From assembly GCF_000143535.2 (NCBI RefSeq), contig NC_037311.1:310001-374000 (forward strand): a stretch of DNA of 64,000 nucleotides, in the 5' to 3' direction. Positions 24,881 through 36,355 of the stretch are shown here, in pieces (position 1 is the stretch's first letter; each line of letters begins with the position of its first letter). The translations under genes and the position numbers were made by a program. The notes under the pieces are model-generated. The model had not been told where the DNA came from. It did not search any database and saw only the letters and a list, made by a program, of their open reading frames with translations. This stretch comes from Botrytis cinerea B05.10 (lineage: Eukaryota > Ascomycota > Leotiomycetes > Helotiales > Sclerotiniaceae).

Positions 24881-26155
24881 ATGCAAGATCTACGCCTTCA
24901 AAATTTCATCGCCGAATCTGCAGATACAGACCTTTCATTATCCAACCTCCCGTTTCATCAATTCCCACTTCTGCCTTTGGAAATCCAGTCAGACATCCGG
25001 TCCTTCGCAGCTCTACAACCTCGTGTCATTCCTATTTTAAGTCACTGGATACCACCCTACAGTCCGGATTCATCAACCCCGCCAGACTTTCAGGATGCGG
25101 GGAGCGTCAACATTACCCCACTCTCTCGAATCCGCCCCCTTTTTCATACGTGTTCAACCTCACGAGCAATAGCGCTTCGCACTTATCGTATTCTGGGTGA
25201 CGAACCTCGCTAATTAGGTGAGGATCTATATGATGAAGAAGAGCTTGATGGGAATCATGAAATCACCCGAGAATTTTCCATCAACCCCTCAGTTGACATA
25301 CTATACTTCACTTCACATGCGGAAGATCATTATTTTCAAAATCACCCTTACTGGAATGGAAATGAGCTCAGGTACTCGAAAGAATGTGCATTTTTGGAAG
25401 ATATCTCTTTTCCAGTCGACGAGGTGATAAATTTGCTAATGGGGTGTTCAGAGATAGAAAAAGATGTTAAATATTTGGCTTTTAATCTCGATCTTACTGG
25501 AGTGTGACATAGAATTCTGGAGAATGGTGGCTTAGGAACAAGTCGTCGTAGAAACTGGACTGGTCTGGAGAGAATGATGTTTTGTTTGGAGGGGGTTCAT
25601 GGTATTGAAATGTGGCAGAGAGAAAAGACTTCTCAGAAGACTCAAAAGGCAAAGGGAAAGAAATATTTCCCATTGACAGAAAAAGAGAACCGAAGTCCTC
25701 AGTCATAGATCTTGAGAAAGAGGTAAAGCTCTACGGAATTCACGAATCTTTCACCGGCCCGTCGGCACGGAAAGGCAACGCCTTGTTCAAAAATTGCATG
25801 TCTAAATGCTCAGTTTTCCGGAGATTTAGTCTCTCAATCAGAAGCATGGTACGAATGTTTTAAACCGTCTAGGAGTCTAGGTGTAGACGGACGACCTGGT
25901 GTCAGCTATACGGGTAAATTAGGCTTGGGAGCTCCAGAGCAGAACGGTTTCAAGGAGACTGAAAGGCTTGATATTCTACCAGTCATAGGTTTTGGGGTAG
26001 TGAATAATTATATCAGTGATGAAGAAAAGGATATTTGGTGATTGGAAGAGAATCCATTTGAGAGAATGTTTTACGATAGATATTCATCATTTGATAAAGA
26101 TGAAGCCAATGAGAACAGCACTTTTGGGTGTCTTGCGGTTATGGGTGAAGACTGA
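24881..26155 (+). pseudogene. Decayed 2EXR-domain gene, paralogue of the gene at 35018
   Basis: One reading frame can be followed for ~1.27 kb, but it is cut by in-frame stops at 25211 (TAA), 25505 (TGA), 25706 (TAG), 25724 (TAA) and 26039 (TGA). Between stops it aligns by eye with the intact protein at 35018. FHQFPLLPLEIQSDIRSFAA matches FQQFALLPVEIQTKIWKLAA, RVIPILSHWIPPYSP matches RIIPIIVHWTPGPSS, VDILYFTSHAED matches KDIVYFTNHDVF, and DISFPVDEVINLLM matches DLVFPVNDALRLLI. No frameshift is needed until the last part. Decay by point mutation to TAA/TAG/TGA is what repeat-induced point mutation (C to T) would give, but ordinary decay could also do it. Too diverged from the intact copy to be a recent duplicate. 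Confidence 0.75.
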
Positions 26156-27531
26156 TATTTTCGGTGGAAGACTTACCAAGCTTGTATACTTTCTTCAAAC
26201 TTTCTTCTATAACAAACTCATTTATTACTTGTCCCATTAATGAATGAAAATTTTGCCTTGCCGTGCATCACCGTTACCGACGACACGCAATCTGCGACCT
26301 TATTCTTCAATCAAAAACCCTTTCAATGTCAAAAGCTACTTGTTCCCTACCTTTTTAACTGCCGCTTATCTTCAAGAATCGAGACATCTTACCTTTCTTT
26401 ACCCCCTACATCTACATTCTCCAATATTCCAAGTAAACTTCCTCACCCCACTCAGTTCACCAAACTTTTCTTCCCTCGCTTCCGGTACCATAATTATTAT
26501 ACTACCCGAGCTCTGCCGAACTCTAAATTCACACTAGAAATGACTTCTCACGCTAGTTTTATGTCACGTTTTACAAATGCGTCGCAGACATCGTTTAGAT
26601 ATGCAACAAAACCTGTTGTCGACAAGGGTCATTTGATATGTATTTTTAGTCGCCAGCGGGTTGATCGGAACTGGTTTACTTTTAGTCATGAGAGGGGAGC
26701 GTGTAATTATAGAGTTTTAGTATTGGAGAATTAGTTCAGAAGAAAGGTTGATTGGATTTTTGAGTGAGAGAATTGTGAAGGACATGCGAAATATCATTCT
26801 TGATAAATATTACAGACTTAAAAGATAGATGTAAATTACACAACAACGAACATTTATATCAATTCTCCATACCCAGTGACTAAAACTTCTACTCGATACA
26901 TCATGGGGTCTGCCGTGATGAGTTCTTAAGAGGAGTTGTTTTTGGTGTTTGATAGCCGCCATGCCAAGTATGATAGAATGGTATTATGATACTGAGTTGC
27001 ACTATGGAAGCATCAATTTAAGTAAAGTTCATGACAAATCATTTTCAGAACATTAATGGGCTCGAAAAATTCAACAAGAGGAGTTCAATTGTGTGAAAGT
27101 GTTGGAGCCCCCCAGTCAAATTTTCTATCAAGATAATAAACCCCACTACTCACCTTTCTTCACAAATAATCTTGCACTTTCCCCTCCGCGAACATGTCAA
27201 CAATTATACCACAATCAAAACAAAATTCACAACACCAAGCAAGCAAAAGCCACGAGGAATCATTTGGTAGCAAAAGGATCTATTGCATTGGAAGCCGAAT
27301 ACAAAGCTAAAACTAGCAAAGATATCCGAGCCTATCTATCTATGATACCGCTGAAAAGCTAGCTATAATGATCCAATCCATATCGGTATCTATTATCTAT
27401 TATCTATTTTCCCGCGCAATCATTAATCATCAACCATCAACATCCATCGTTCAACAAAAGAAATTTTAGTGACCTCACTCTCTCTCCCATTATTCCTCCC
27501 TTCAATACATCTTCACAGCAATACCCCAAAC
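26156..27531. other. Intergenic, 1.4 kb
   Basis: Holds open frames at 26240-26734 and 27093-27362 whose composition does not look coding. Probably downstream debris of the pseudogene plus the 3' UTR of the GH128 gene. Confidence 0.45.
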
Positions 27532-28586
27532 TTAAAAAGCAGAATAGGTATAGACATTTCCCAAAGTGCTCAAAGATCCATCAGCATTGCACAATGAACC
27601 TTGCGGTTCCAAGGTGCGATCGGAAGTGCACATGAACCAGGAATAGCGGGAAACCCAGGAGAGGTTGTCCATCCAGGGCATTACTTGGCCAATGAAATAT
27701 TCTTGGTCGGCTTCGGTGGCTGGGTTCCAGAGTGCGAACTATCAGTGAAAAAGAGTTAGCAGATGATCAGAAGCAGGGATGGCTGGTTTGTGGATGCGAA
27801 GTTAGAATTTTGGAGAGAGTGTGTGTAAGGAGGGAAAATGTGTGTTGAAAATGAATGACGATGAAGTAATCTATTCAATGGTGGAGATGGTTTGGTAAGG
27901 AAGATCAATCGCAATGAGAGGGAATAATGGGCAAAGAACAACATGCTAAACCGAAGAAAGAGACGAAAAAAAGAATAACATACCTCAGTAACCCAGATTG
28001 GACGATTTCCACCAGCAGCATACGCAGCACCGACATAATTATAAAAGTCTGCCAAATAATTTTGACCACCGACACCCTCATACCAATGAATGGGCACAAA
28101 ATCAATCTGGCAGCCTGTGCACAAGCTCAAGAAAGATTCCAACCAAGGCAATCCGCTAGCACCATTTGTGACTTGTGGGGCACCCAATGCAACACGACCT
28201 GCAAAAGGTTGAATGTAGGTCTTCCACGCATTAACAGCTTGTTGGGGACTCATGCATGATTGATCTCCTCCGCATGCATCGGGTTCATTGAAAGCCATAA
28301 CATGGCCAGTACCACGAGCAATGGCGGCGTTGACATTAGCAGCCCAGTTTGAAGTGTGATCGGAGGAGTCGGACCAGAGACAAGGGATAAATTCCATGGT
28401 GGTGGGGAAGGAGTTTGGCATATATGAATCCCAGTTCCAAGCCCAATTGACTTCGGAACCGCCGCCGTTAAATTGTTGAATGAGAGAAACGTCGTTGAAG
28501 GGGACACCTCGCTTGGGCCAAGTGGCGAGTGTGGTTTGGGTGAAGAAGGCGAGGAGAAGAGCGGAAAGTTGCATGATGGTATTCAT
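27532..28586 (-). CDS. Secreted GH128-type glycoside hydrolase (Asl1-like)
   Basis: Two exons, 28586-27984 and 27738-27532, 269 residues. The N-terminus, with a hydrophobic run to about Ala21 (LSALLLAFFTQTTLA), is a signal peptide. The rest is one glycosyl-hydrolase catalytic-core domain. WPKRGVPFND opens it. VMAFNEPDACG carries the acid/base Glu101, IHWYEG follows, and WVTEFALWN has the nucleophile Glu201 exactly at the exon junction. WFMCTSDRTLEPQGSLCN and LGNVYTYSAF close it. By family knowledge GH128 enzymes are endo-beta-1,3-glucanases; the fission-yeast relative Asl1 is a cell-wall protein. It probably remodels or digests fungal-type beta-glucan outside the cell. No GPI signal seen. The intron (245 nt) is long compared with all others here. 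Confidence 0.9.
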
Positions 28587-31270
28587 GATGTGTATACTGT
28601 GACTGATTAGCTTGTGCCACGAGGTCGGCTAGAAGAGTGATTGGGAAGAGAAAGGTAAGATTTACGTTATAGAACTCAAGGAGATCTAGAGAACAGAATC
28701 GCTAATGTTTATGATGAAACAAAAGACTGTTGCGATTAATTAGAGCCAGGTTTGAAAATTGTGGGGAGAGTAGATTGCCGATCCATTACAGAGTGATCTG
28801 CAGGGTGCAAACAGAATCTGGATATGAACTTACTTGACTGTATTCTGTGAGAATAGAAGTGGATTGGAAGGAAGAAGAGGGTTGAGTAGAAGCGCTGTTG
28901 TGACTGTGAAGAAGGGAGGGATCAAGGACATGCCATCTTTTATGTCCCTCCATGGCTCTGTGGTGATCGGGAATTTGGAGCTAAAGAACTGTTGAATTGG
29001 TTTGGACAAGGGTATCAAGTGATATTCCGATTTTAGAAGAGCTCTTGAAGCTGTCAATGGGCCGACAAGGTGCTGGCTTTGATATTGAAAAAGCGCTAGG
29101 AAAGAACATATATAGTTAACTTGCTCAATTGGAACTGTTGAAGGGATCCATAAGCTTCTAGCTTAGCTCTAGTTTAAGTGAATGGGGATTTTAAGGGTTC
29201 ATGCAATATTGACTAGCTCCTGCAATTTCGCGTTGGTGAGGTAGCATTCGGGTATATAAAGCTTTCAATAAGCAATTTTTGGGTGCAAGATTTGCTCAGA
29301 TGAGATTATCTTGAGAGCAATGGACAAGATCGGACGAAGCTCAACAGCTATGTATTAGATCAGCAGATGAAATGAAGAGTAGTCTGATCCTCTTGAGGTT
29401 ATAAGGCGGCACTCGAAAGAAATCTCTGCAACTTTGAGCAAGTTTTCTAAATTAGGTGCTCAACAATTCAGAATAATTCCCTCGTTATCTAGATAATACA
29501 ATGAAGGTTGTTAAAGATATAGCATCGATCCCTAGCAGATGCTCGTGTATTTTGCGCATCGAGAGATTCTTGTATCATTCACTTCAAAGCCCCTCCAGGT
29601 TCAAAGTGTGTATTTATCTAGACTATAGTTCATTTCCTAGAAAGAAAGACCTTACAGGGCAAGATTCTTGATGTAAACTAGCTAATAACAGTGCTCTACA
29701 AAATTGCTACGAGTTGATTAGGAGTATACACTGCATATAGAGAGCAAAAAGACAACTTTATGAGATGTGGAGGTAGAGCTGAAGCAAGAACCACAGGAAA
29801 CAAATGATTTACCATCAACACAATCCCATATTGATACTAGTTGTAGAATGCATGTAGAGCCTAATCATATGCGATTATGAAAGCTTGAATTGAAGAGCAA
29901 AAGTCAAGAAAGAAGTTTTACTAAGCAGACTTAAACGCAAACAAGAGTTCAGCTTATTGAGAACAGCTGAGGAACATGCATCACCCATCGTTGCTGATAG
30001 AATGTCAGATAACTGAGAAAGCTCATAACAGTAAAGCTAGTATGGAACACTTTTTGATTCATTGCCGTCATCACAGACAAGTGATGTTTTCCTTTGAGTC
30101 ATGTGATGGATATCACGTGTTAATAAGCATTGGCTCCAGAACTTCTGGCTATGTCTCAGCCTTAACATATCAGGCTTGTTCCACTCCTAGAAACGCCTCC
30201 TTTTCAGGGTGTAGAATTCCTCAAGCATTCTTTACCAAATCTATGTTTGAGAAAGAATATCCAATTGATGATTGAGTGGCTGCAGTAGCTCTACCCCAGA
30301 TTTTCGTGTGCCCTTGATTATGTTAGTCAAAAGGTTAAAATAACGACTTTGCTAAACTGTTGATCTCAGGGTAATTCTAACCCATGGGAGAAGTCCAACC
30401 TGTCGATACGCGAACATATGGCATTTGAAGGTACTTCTCCATACTCTCATAAAATATCATGATTGATAGGAGATGAACAGTAAATGCAGGTTACCGCCCA
30501 ACTTATGAGCACACCCTCCATTCAGGCTTGACCGCCACACCGCTGGACCTATAGATAGCACAGATATAAGGCTCTGAGTCAGTAAGGGGGAGCCGGCCAG
30601 GGGTAAAGAAGCAGGGACAGAGACATGTGTGAAGCCCGAGCCATGTGTTGGGCCGTCACGAATGACAACAATAAGAAGGAGAATGGAAGAGGAATGGAAC
30701 AATCAAGTCAATACAAGTCAATACAAGTCATGAAGGAGGCAACATGGTGACAGAACAGAAGCCCACTACCTAGGTGGTTGTAGCCACACATCATGTATTA
30801 CATAATACACACAGAGACAAAAAGTGGCTAAAGGTGGCTAAAAGTGGACATGAGTGGCTCAAAATGGCTGAGAGTGGCTTGTTCCACTCCGCACAGAATG
30901 ATTTGCCAATATCAGCCAATTAGACTTTTCATAAATAAAATCATTCTCCACTTCTCTGATAAGAACATCCAAATCTAGAATTGATACGAGTGTTAAGACT
31001 TGGTTGATTAATTGCCCGAGCACCTGAATTTATTTCTTGGGTGGACTTATACCAAAACCTCAATTGATCAGCTAGCAACTCAAGACCCTGAGCCAAACAC
31101 AGAAGTGGTCACACCCTTTCCAATGAACTGACTATGCATTATCTCAAATCTGTTTGGGGAGAAAGGTGATACAGAAAGCCACAAGGAGATATACTCTGTC
31201 CAACATTTCATCTACGCAGGCTGAGGACAAAACCAAGAATCCGTCCTACCACGAACATTACCAAGTCACC
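28587..31270. other. Intergenic, 2.7 kb, gene-free with a repeat-bearing island
   Basis: Longest gene-free stretch in the window. 28.6-30.4 kb shows nothing but short frames. From about 30450 to 30900 base composition rises in G+C and short repeats appear (listed separately). The remainder up to 31270 is the SYG1 promoter/5' UTR. Confidence 0.5.
30701..30900. repeat. Short tandem repeats and a hairpin, possible mobile-element remnant
   Basis: A CAAGTCAATA unit is repeated about three times (30703-30730). A perfect 7-bp inverted repeat TGTATTA-CA-TAATACA lies at 30794-30809. About six imperfect copies of an 11-bp AAAGTGGCT-type unit run from 30821 to 30881. No coding sequence for a transposase or reverse transcriptase is visible. 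Confidence 0.45.
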
Positions 31271-34200
31271 ATGAAGTTTGCAAAGGAACTTGAGCAGAGC
31301 CTCGTGCCTGGTATGATATTCACCAGTGTCTACGTACATTTCAGCTCGAATTGCTACTAATGATGGTATAGAATGGCGCGTAAAATACCTCGATTATAAG
31401 CAAGGCAAGAAGAAGGTCAAAGCTGTCGCTCGTGCAACCAATCGTATAACTTCAACCCCTCGATCAGATGTGCGAACAAGTTTGAATCCTCAAAGTGGCA
31501 GTTTATATGGTGCTACATCTCCCCTCGCCCCCAGAAGGCCCCAACCGTCTGGAAGGTTTGATGGCACGACCGCCCATCCTCAATCATCTTCTGGGAGAAG
31601 AGATGAGGCATCTCACGGAACTAGGGATGAAGCGGCGTCATCGAACTCTGCTGCATCAATACCAATTGCAAGCAAGCATGTACCAACAGAGCATACACAT
31701 GATGGAATGTACGGCAGCTTTGTGCCAACCCCTCCTGCGATGGATATGCACAATTTCGAACTTCCAGATCCAGCCATAGAACCTGGATCTCCCCTTGAAT
31801 CCTCAGAGCGCATAATGTCCACCGTTACAAGTAGGAGAAACTCTCTGGAGACCGACGTACCAGCAAGAACCCCAGAGCGGAATCCATTATCAGCCTATCA
31901 GAGCGCATATGAAGTAGGTACAACAGAAAGTCCTACTAGACCTAAGTTTGCTTCACTGAGAGCCCCTGGGTCGCGCGCCGAATCCCATGATATTCATGAA
32001 CAGCCGATCCTGAAGCGAATTTTCTCAGTCGGCGCCCCCTTAACGAAATCCCACAGTCGTCCTGACGTTGATCTGGTTGCCTTTGATTATGTACGAATAC
32101 GTCAGCAAGAATTCCTCTCTTGGATGGATAAAGAGCTTGAAAAAGTCGAAACTTTTTACAGATCCAAGGAAGATGAAGCGGGAATCAGGTTACAGGCTCT
32201 GAGGGAACAATTGCATGAGATGCGAAACCGCAGGATCCAAGAACTGGCAGAAGCAGAACATGCAAGATCAATACGTAAAGATGATGAGCGTTCAGCAATG
32301 GGAAAAATTTCTCGTGGAAATTCTGGAGATGAAGATCTCAACAAGCATTCCTCTCAAGAACACCGAATGGCTTGGCTAGCGCCGTTTGGGAGAATGGTAG
32401 ATAATGCAAAAGCGACAGCATTGGGGCCACATCCAGGGGCAAATTCCAGGGCATTAGCTAGTATGAGAAACTCGCCCGAGTTGCAGTTTAAGTCTCAGCC
32501 AGACGATGCAGTTACAACAAATGGCAATCGCGATTATGTAAGACGGCCTTACGAGAACGATGTATCCTATCGAACTGCGAAACGAAAGTTGAAGCTGGCT
32601 TTACAAGAACATTACCGAGGTATGGAACTTCTAAAGTCCTATGCACTCTTAAATCGGACCGCCTTTCGTAAGATCAACAAAAAGTATGACAAGGCAACCA
32701 ATGCGCACCCTCCCCTTCGATTCATGACGGAAAAGGTCAGTAAGGCATGGTTCGTCAATAGCGACGTACTTGATGGGCACATACATACGGTTGAAGATTT
32801 GTACGCACGATACTTCGAAAAGGGTAATCATAAAATTGCTGTTGGTAAATTGCGCAAGACCGTTGGCAGGTCGATGGACCAATCCGGTAGTGCATTCAGA
32901 AACGGGGTGCTGATTGGAATTGGTGCTGTCTTTTCGATCCAAGGGATCATCTCCGGTACTGAATACTTGAATCACCCTGATCCTACGATTCGATTTCAAA
33001 CCGGCTATCTTCTACAAATATACGGTGGTTACTTTCTTGGTTTATATTTATTTTCTTTATTCTGTTTCGATTGCAGTGTTTGGACTCGAAACAAAATTAA
33101 CTACAAATTCGTTTTCGAATTTGATCCTCGACATGACCTGGATTGGCGGCAACTTAGCGAATTTCCAGCATTTCTCATTCTTCTATTCGGTTTGTTTTTG
33201 TGGATCAACTTCTCTGGCTACGGGACACCCGAGATGTTCATATACTATCCTATTATTTTGATCTTCGTTACACTCATGATAATATTTATGCCTGCCCCCA
33301 TAATTTTTCACAGAAGCCGGAAATGGTTTGTTTATTCTCATGTAGGTCTCTTATCATCATATTACACACGAATTTCATACTAATCTGAAATAGTGGCGTT
33401 TACTTTTGGCTGGATTATACCCCGTAGAGTTTAGAGATTTCTTCTTGGGTGATATGTATTGCTCCCTCACCTATTTAACGAGTGTAAGTTTCTTCGCCAA
33501 ATGAATCATAGATCAAATCTCACGCATTGAAAAGAATATAGAACTTTTCTTTTGTCTCTATGCGACATCCTGGCATAGTCCTACGAAATGTAATTCTACA
33601 AACTCTCGTCTTCTTGGATTCTTTTCGACCTTACCAGCTATATGGCGTTTCCTACAATGCCTACGACGTTATCGTGATACCAAAAATATGTTTCCACATT
33701 TAGGTAAACAATTACTCCAGATAGGTTGATATCATGGACATCCATATGCTAACCAATATGATAGTCAATGGTGGTAAATATGCTATGACCATAGTATATT
33801 ATGTCACTTTGAGCATCTACAGAATAGATAGAGACAGATCGAATTTGATTGCATTCAGCTTTTTTGCTGCATTGAATGCAGTATATGTCAGTAAGTGTTA
33901 TATCTTTTGATAAGTCGTGATCTCAGACTGATCAAATATAGGTACATGGGATCTTTTGATGGATTGGTCTCTGCTTCAACCTGGAGCTAACAAACCATTT
34001 CTTCGCGATGTTAGAGGATTTAAAAGTACCTGGTGGTACTATGCAGCCATGATTATTGACCCAATCCTTCGATTTAATTGGATATTTTATTCGATATATA
34101 CGCACGACCTTCAGCACAGCAGTTCCGTGTCATTTTTTGTCGGTTTGTCCGAAATCACCCGTAGAGGAATGTGGACATTATTCCGTGTCGAGAATGAACA

Positions 34201-34645
34201 TTGTTCCAACGTCGCTCGGTTCAAAGCATTCCGCGATGTCGCATTGCCATATGATCTAGAGTCCGGAGAATCGGAAGAGTCCCAACCTATTACTCCTGTA
34301 GAATCGGTTGACAGATCCACGGTACTTGATAGAGAGCGCACTCATACTAGTGGTCTTTCACGACAGCAAACCAATGCCAGTTCTGCACGTCGTCGTCCGC
34401 AAAGAACTTTTACTAAAGTTTTGGCCGATGCTCATACCCAAGATTTTCAAAAGAAGAAAAAGCCTATTGCGGATAATGCAAAGGATTTGGATGGAACTGA
34501 CGAGAATGATGTCGATATGGACCGTGCTACTAGTAGTGAGGATGACGATGATGATGAGCAAGATGCACAAGACCGTTTGGATGTAGATAATTTGGTTAGA
34601 ACTGGGCAAGGCAAAGGACGGAGAAAGAGTAGAAGAGGGGTCTAG
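31271..34645 (+). CDS. SYG1: SPX-EXS protein, Syg1/XPR1 family (phosphate export/signalling)
   Basis: Six exons: 31271-31310, 31372-33341, 33394-33483, 33535-33703, 33765-33890, 33942-34645; 3099 nt, 1032 residues. The SPX domain opens MKFAKELEQSLVPEWRVKYL with the basic cluster KQGKKKVKA. It is interrupted by ~200 Ser/Pro-rich residues and resumes at DLVAFDYVRIRQQEFLSWMD and, after another insert, AKRKLKLALQEHYRGMELLKSY. A run of membrane segments (from ~530) leads into the EXS domain with GYLLQIYGGYFLGLYL, NSRLLGFFSTLPAIWRFLQC and WWYYAAMIIDPILRFNWIFY. The tail is acidic then basic. By family knowledge SPX binds inositol pyrophosphates and XPR1 exports phosphate; yeast Syg1 is less well defined. 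The first exon (40 nt) is very short but fixed by the SPX start. 2EXR gene follows on the same strand. Confidence 0.93.
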
Positions 34646-35017
34646 TCATAAGATGGTGAGCAAGGCGTCTACATATAACAGTTGTGATGAGTCATGACGG
34701 AGTTAATGTGAAGGTTAGGGTCCATTCATTTAGATTTTGTCTATAGATCAAATGACTTTTTTAAATCCTGGTTACAGAATCCTCCTTTCTATGTGACGAT
34801 ATTGGATGATTTTGATTGGGAGGCGTTAGTAATTCCCTGATCTAGTAAAGCAGTCCTGTGCTGTTAAATTATCACGTGTTCATCCGTTTCGTGGCTGTGC
34901 CGCTCGCTAAACTTTGCTGGATGATATAAATTGCCTACACCTTTCATATTCTTCGCCTACAATTTCCCTTTATCATATTCATTGCCTTGCAAATCATCCT
35001 CTCGCCAACAAATTTCA
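34646..35017. other. Intergenic, 372 bp
   Basis: Spacer between SYG1 and the 2EXR gene. The downstream frame remains open up to 34931, but without an ATG, so I end the spacer at the first in-frame ATG (35018). Confidence 0.5.
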
Positions 35018-36355
35018 ATGCCAAGACGAAAAAGGACCGCCCGCAAACCTAAAGCACCGCATATTCCTCCCCGCCGTCTGGGAGGAAAACTTTGCTGCTA
35101 TAGGGGTGTGCATACGCCAAAACAGCGTGTAGAATATACTCCACTGCCGAGTAAAAGCTGTAGTCAATGTCAGAATTTGCAGATGAAAAGTATTTTACCC
35201 CCAAATTCAGACCAAATTATGACACCCACAACATTTCAGCAATTTGCTCTGCTTCCAGTCGAGATTCAAACAAAAATTTGGAAGCTTGCTGCCTATTCCG
35301 CAACTAATGAATCTCGTATTATACCAATCATTGTTCACTGGACGCCTGGTCCCTCGAGCCAAAGGTACGGCCAAATGAAGAACCGGACTCCTCTCTTTCT
35401 CACACCTGTCTCTATCGTGCCTCCACTCTTACATGTCTGTTCTGTCTCTCGCTCACTGGCTCTGCCTATTTATGAGCTTGTGAGTATGTCCAATAAGTCT
35501 GGTCATGAAGATGATACAAACACTCCAAACGTTCGACTCAGTTCACCCTCTGGGCATGATGATGAAGAAACGGGCATTTATATCAATCTCAAGAAGGATA
35601 TCGTTTATTTTACAAATCATGATGTTTTTGATAAGATGGGGAATCAACATTTTCCAGTGTCAGATACACATGCAGATTTGGAAGATCGTATTCATTACGA
35701 GCCACAATTCTGTCAATCTTGCTCAGACCTTGTCTTTCCGGTAAATGATGCGCTTCGTCTGTTAATCAGAGATATGGATATAAGGAAAGAATTGAGAAAT
35801 ATAGGGTTCAGCTTCGATATTCCAGTGAAGAGACATAATTTCTGTTGGGGAGGCTTAGGCAAGGATTTCTACGGAATACGAAGAATTGTATTCGTATCTG
35901 AAGAAAAAGACGAGGTGAGACTACTACGAAATGGGAAAGCACATGGTGCCACCGCCGCAACATCTACTATTAAAATCCCCAAGTTCACGACTCCCTCGCC
36001 ATATATCAGAAACAAGTGTTTTGAAACTTACAAAGATCGTTTTCATATACAAGGAAGGCATATAAAAAATGGTAGGGAATATATGATGATAGATGCTCGT
36101 GAACAATTTTTTAGACCGCTGATTGATAGAGAAATGGGATCGTATAGGAATGGGCTGGGAACGGGCAGAAATTACTTGCAGTGGGGAATACATGGATTGG
36201 TACCTTTTGGATGGAAAGGCACGGGGGCAGGAGAGGAGTGGGATGAAGATGGGGGTGAGGAATGGAATCATGAATTCATAGGACCGCGAGTGGAGTTTTT
36301 AGTCGAGAACGGGAAGGATAGGAATAGAGCGACGAGGGACATTTTTTTGGTTTGA
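35018..36355 (+). CDS. 2EXR-domain hypothetical protein
   Basis: Intronless, 445 residues from the first in-frame ATG (MPRRKRTARKPKAPHIPPRR). A strongly basic N-terminal tail of ~50 residues includes CxxC-like SQCQNL. It is followed at ~70-160 by a 2EXR-type domain (FQQFALLPVEIQTKIWKLAA, RIIPIIVHWTP, VPPLLHVCSVSRSLALPIYE). The middle carries IYINLKKDIVYFTNHD and DLVFPVNDALRLLI, and RRIVFVSEEKDE follows. 2EXR proteins are an expanded fungal family, F-box-like in their first helix, with no established biochemical role. The basic tail could be a nuclear localisation signal. A diverged, dead relative lies at 24881. Confidence 0.82.
   Translation: MPRRKRTARKPKAPHIPPRRLGGKLCCYRGVHTPKQRVEYTPLPSKSCSQCQNLQMKSILPPNSDQIMTPTTFQQFALLPVEIQTKIWKLAAYSATNESRIIPIIVHWTPGPSSQRYGQMKNRTPLFLTPVSIVPPLLHVCSVSRSLALPIYELVSMSNKSGHEDDTNTPNVRLSSPSGHDDEETGIYINLKKDIVYFTNHDVFDKMGNQHFPVSDTHADLEDRIHYEPQFCQSCSDLVFPVNDALRLLIRDMDIRKELRNIGFSFDIPVKRHNFCWGGLGKDFYGIRRIVFVSEEKDEVRLLRNGKAHGATAATSTIKIPKFTTPSPYIRNKCFETYKDRFHIQGRHIKNGREYMMIDAREQFFRPLIDREMGSYRNGLGTGRNYLQWGIHGLVPFGWKGTGAGEEWDEDGGEEWNHEFIGPRVEFLVENGKDRNRATRDIFLV

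Noticed and set aside
26240..26734. 164-codon plus-strand frame
   Set aside because: Overlaps other frames, composition unlike coding, no domain; the final part could be a small gene, but nothing supports it.
34931..35017. Extension of the 2EXR frame to a TTG
   Set aside because: Same reason: the first in-frame ATG is 35018.
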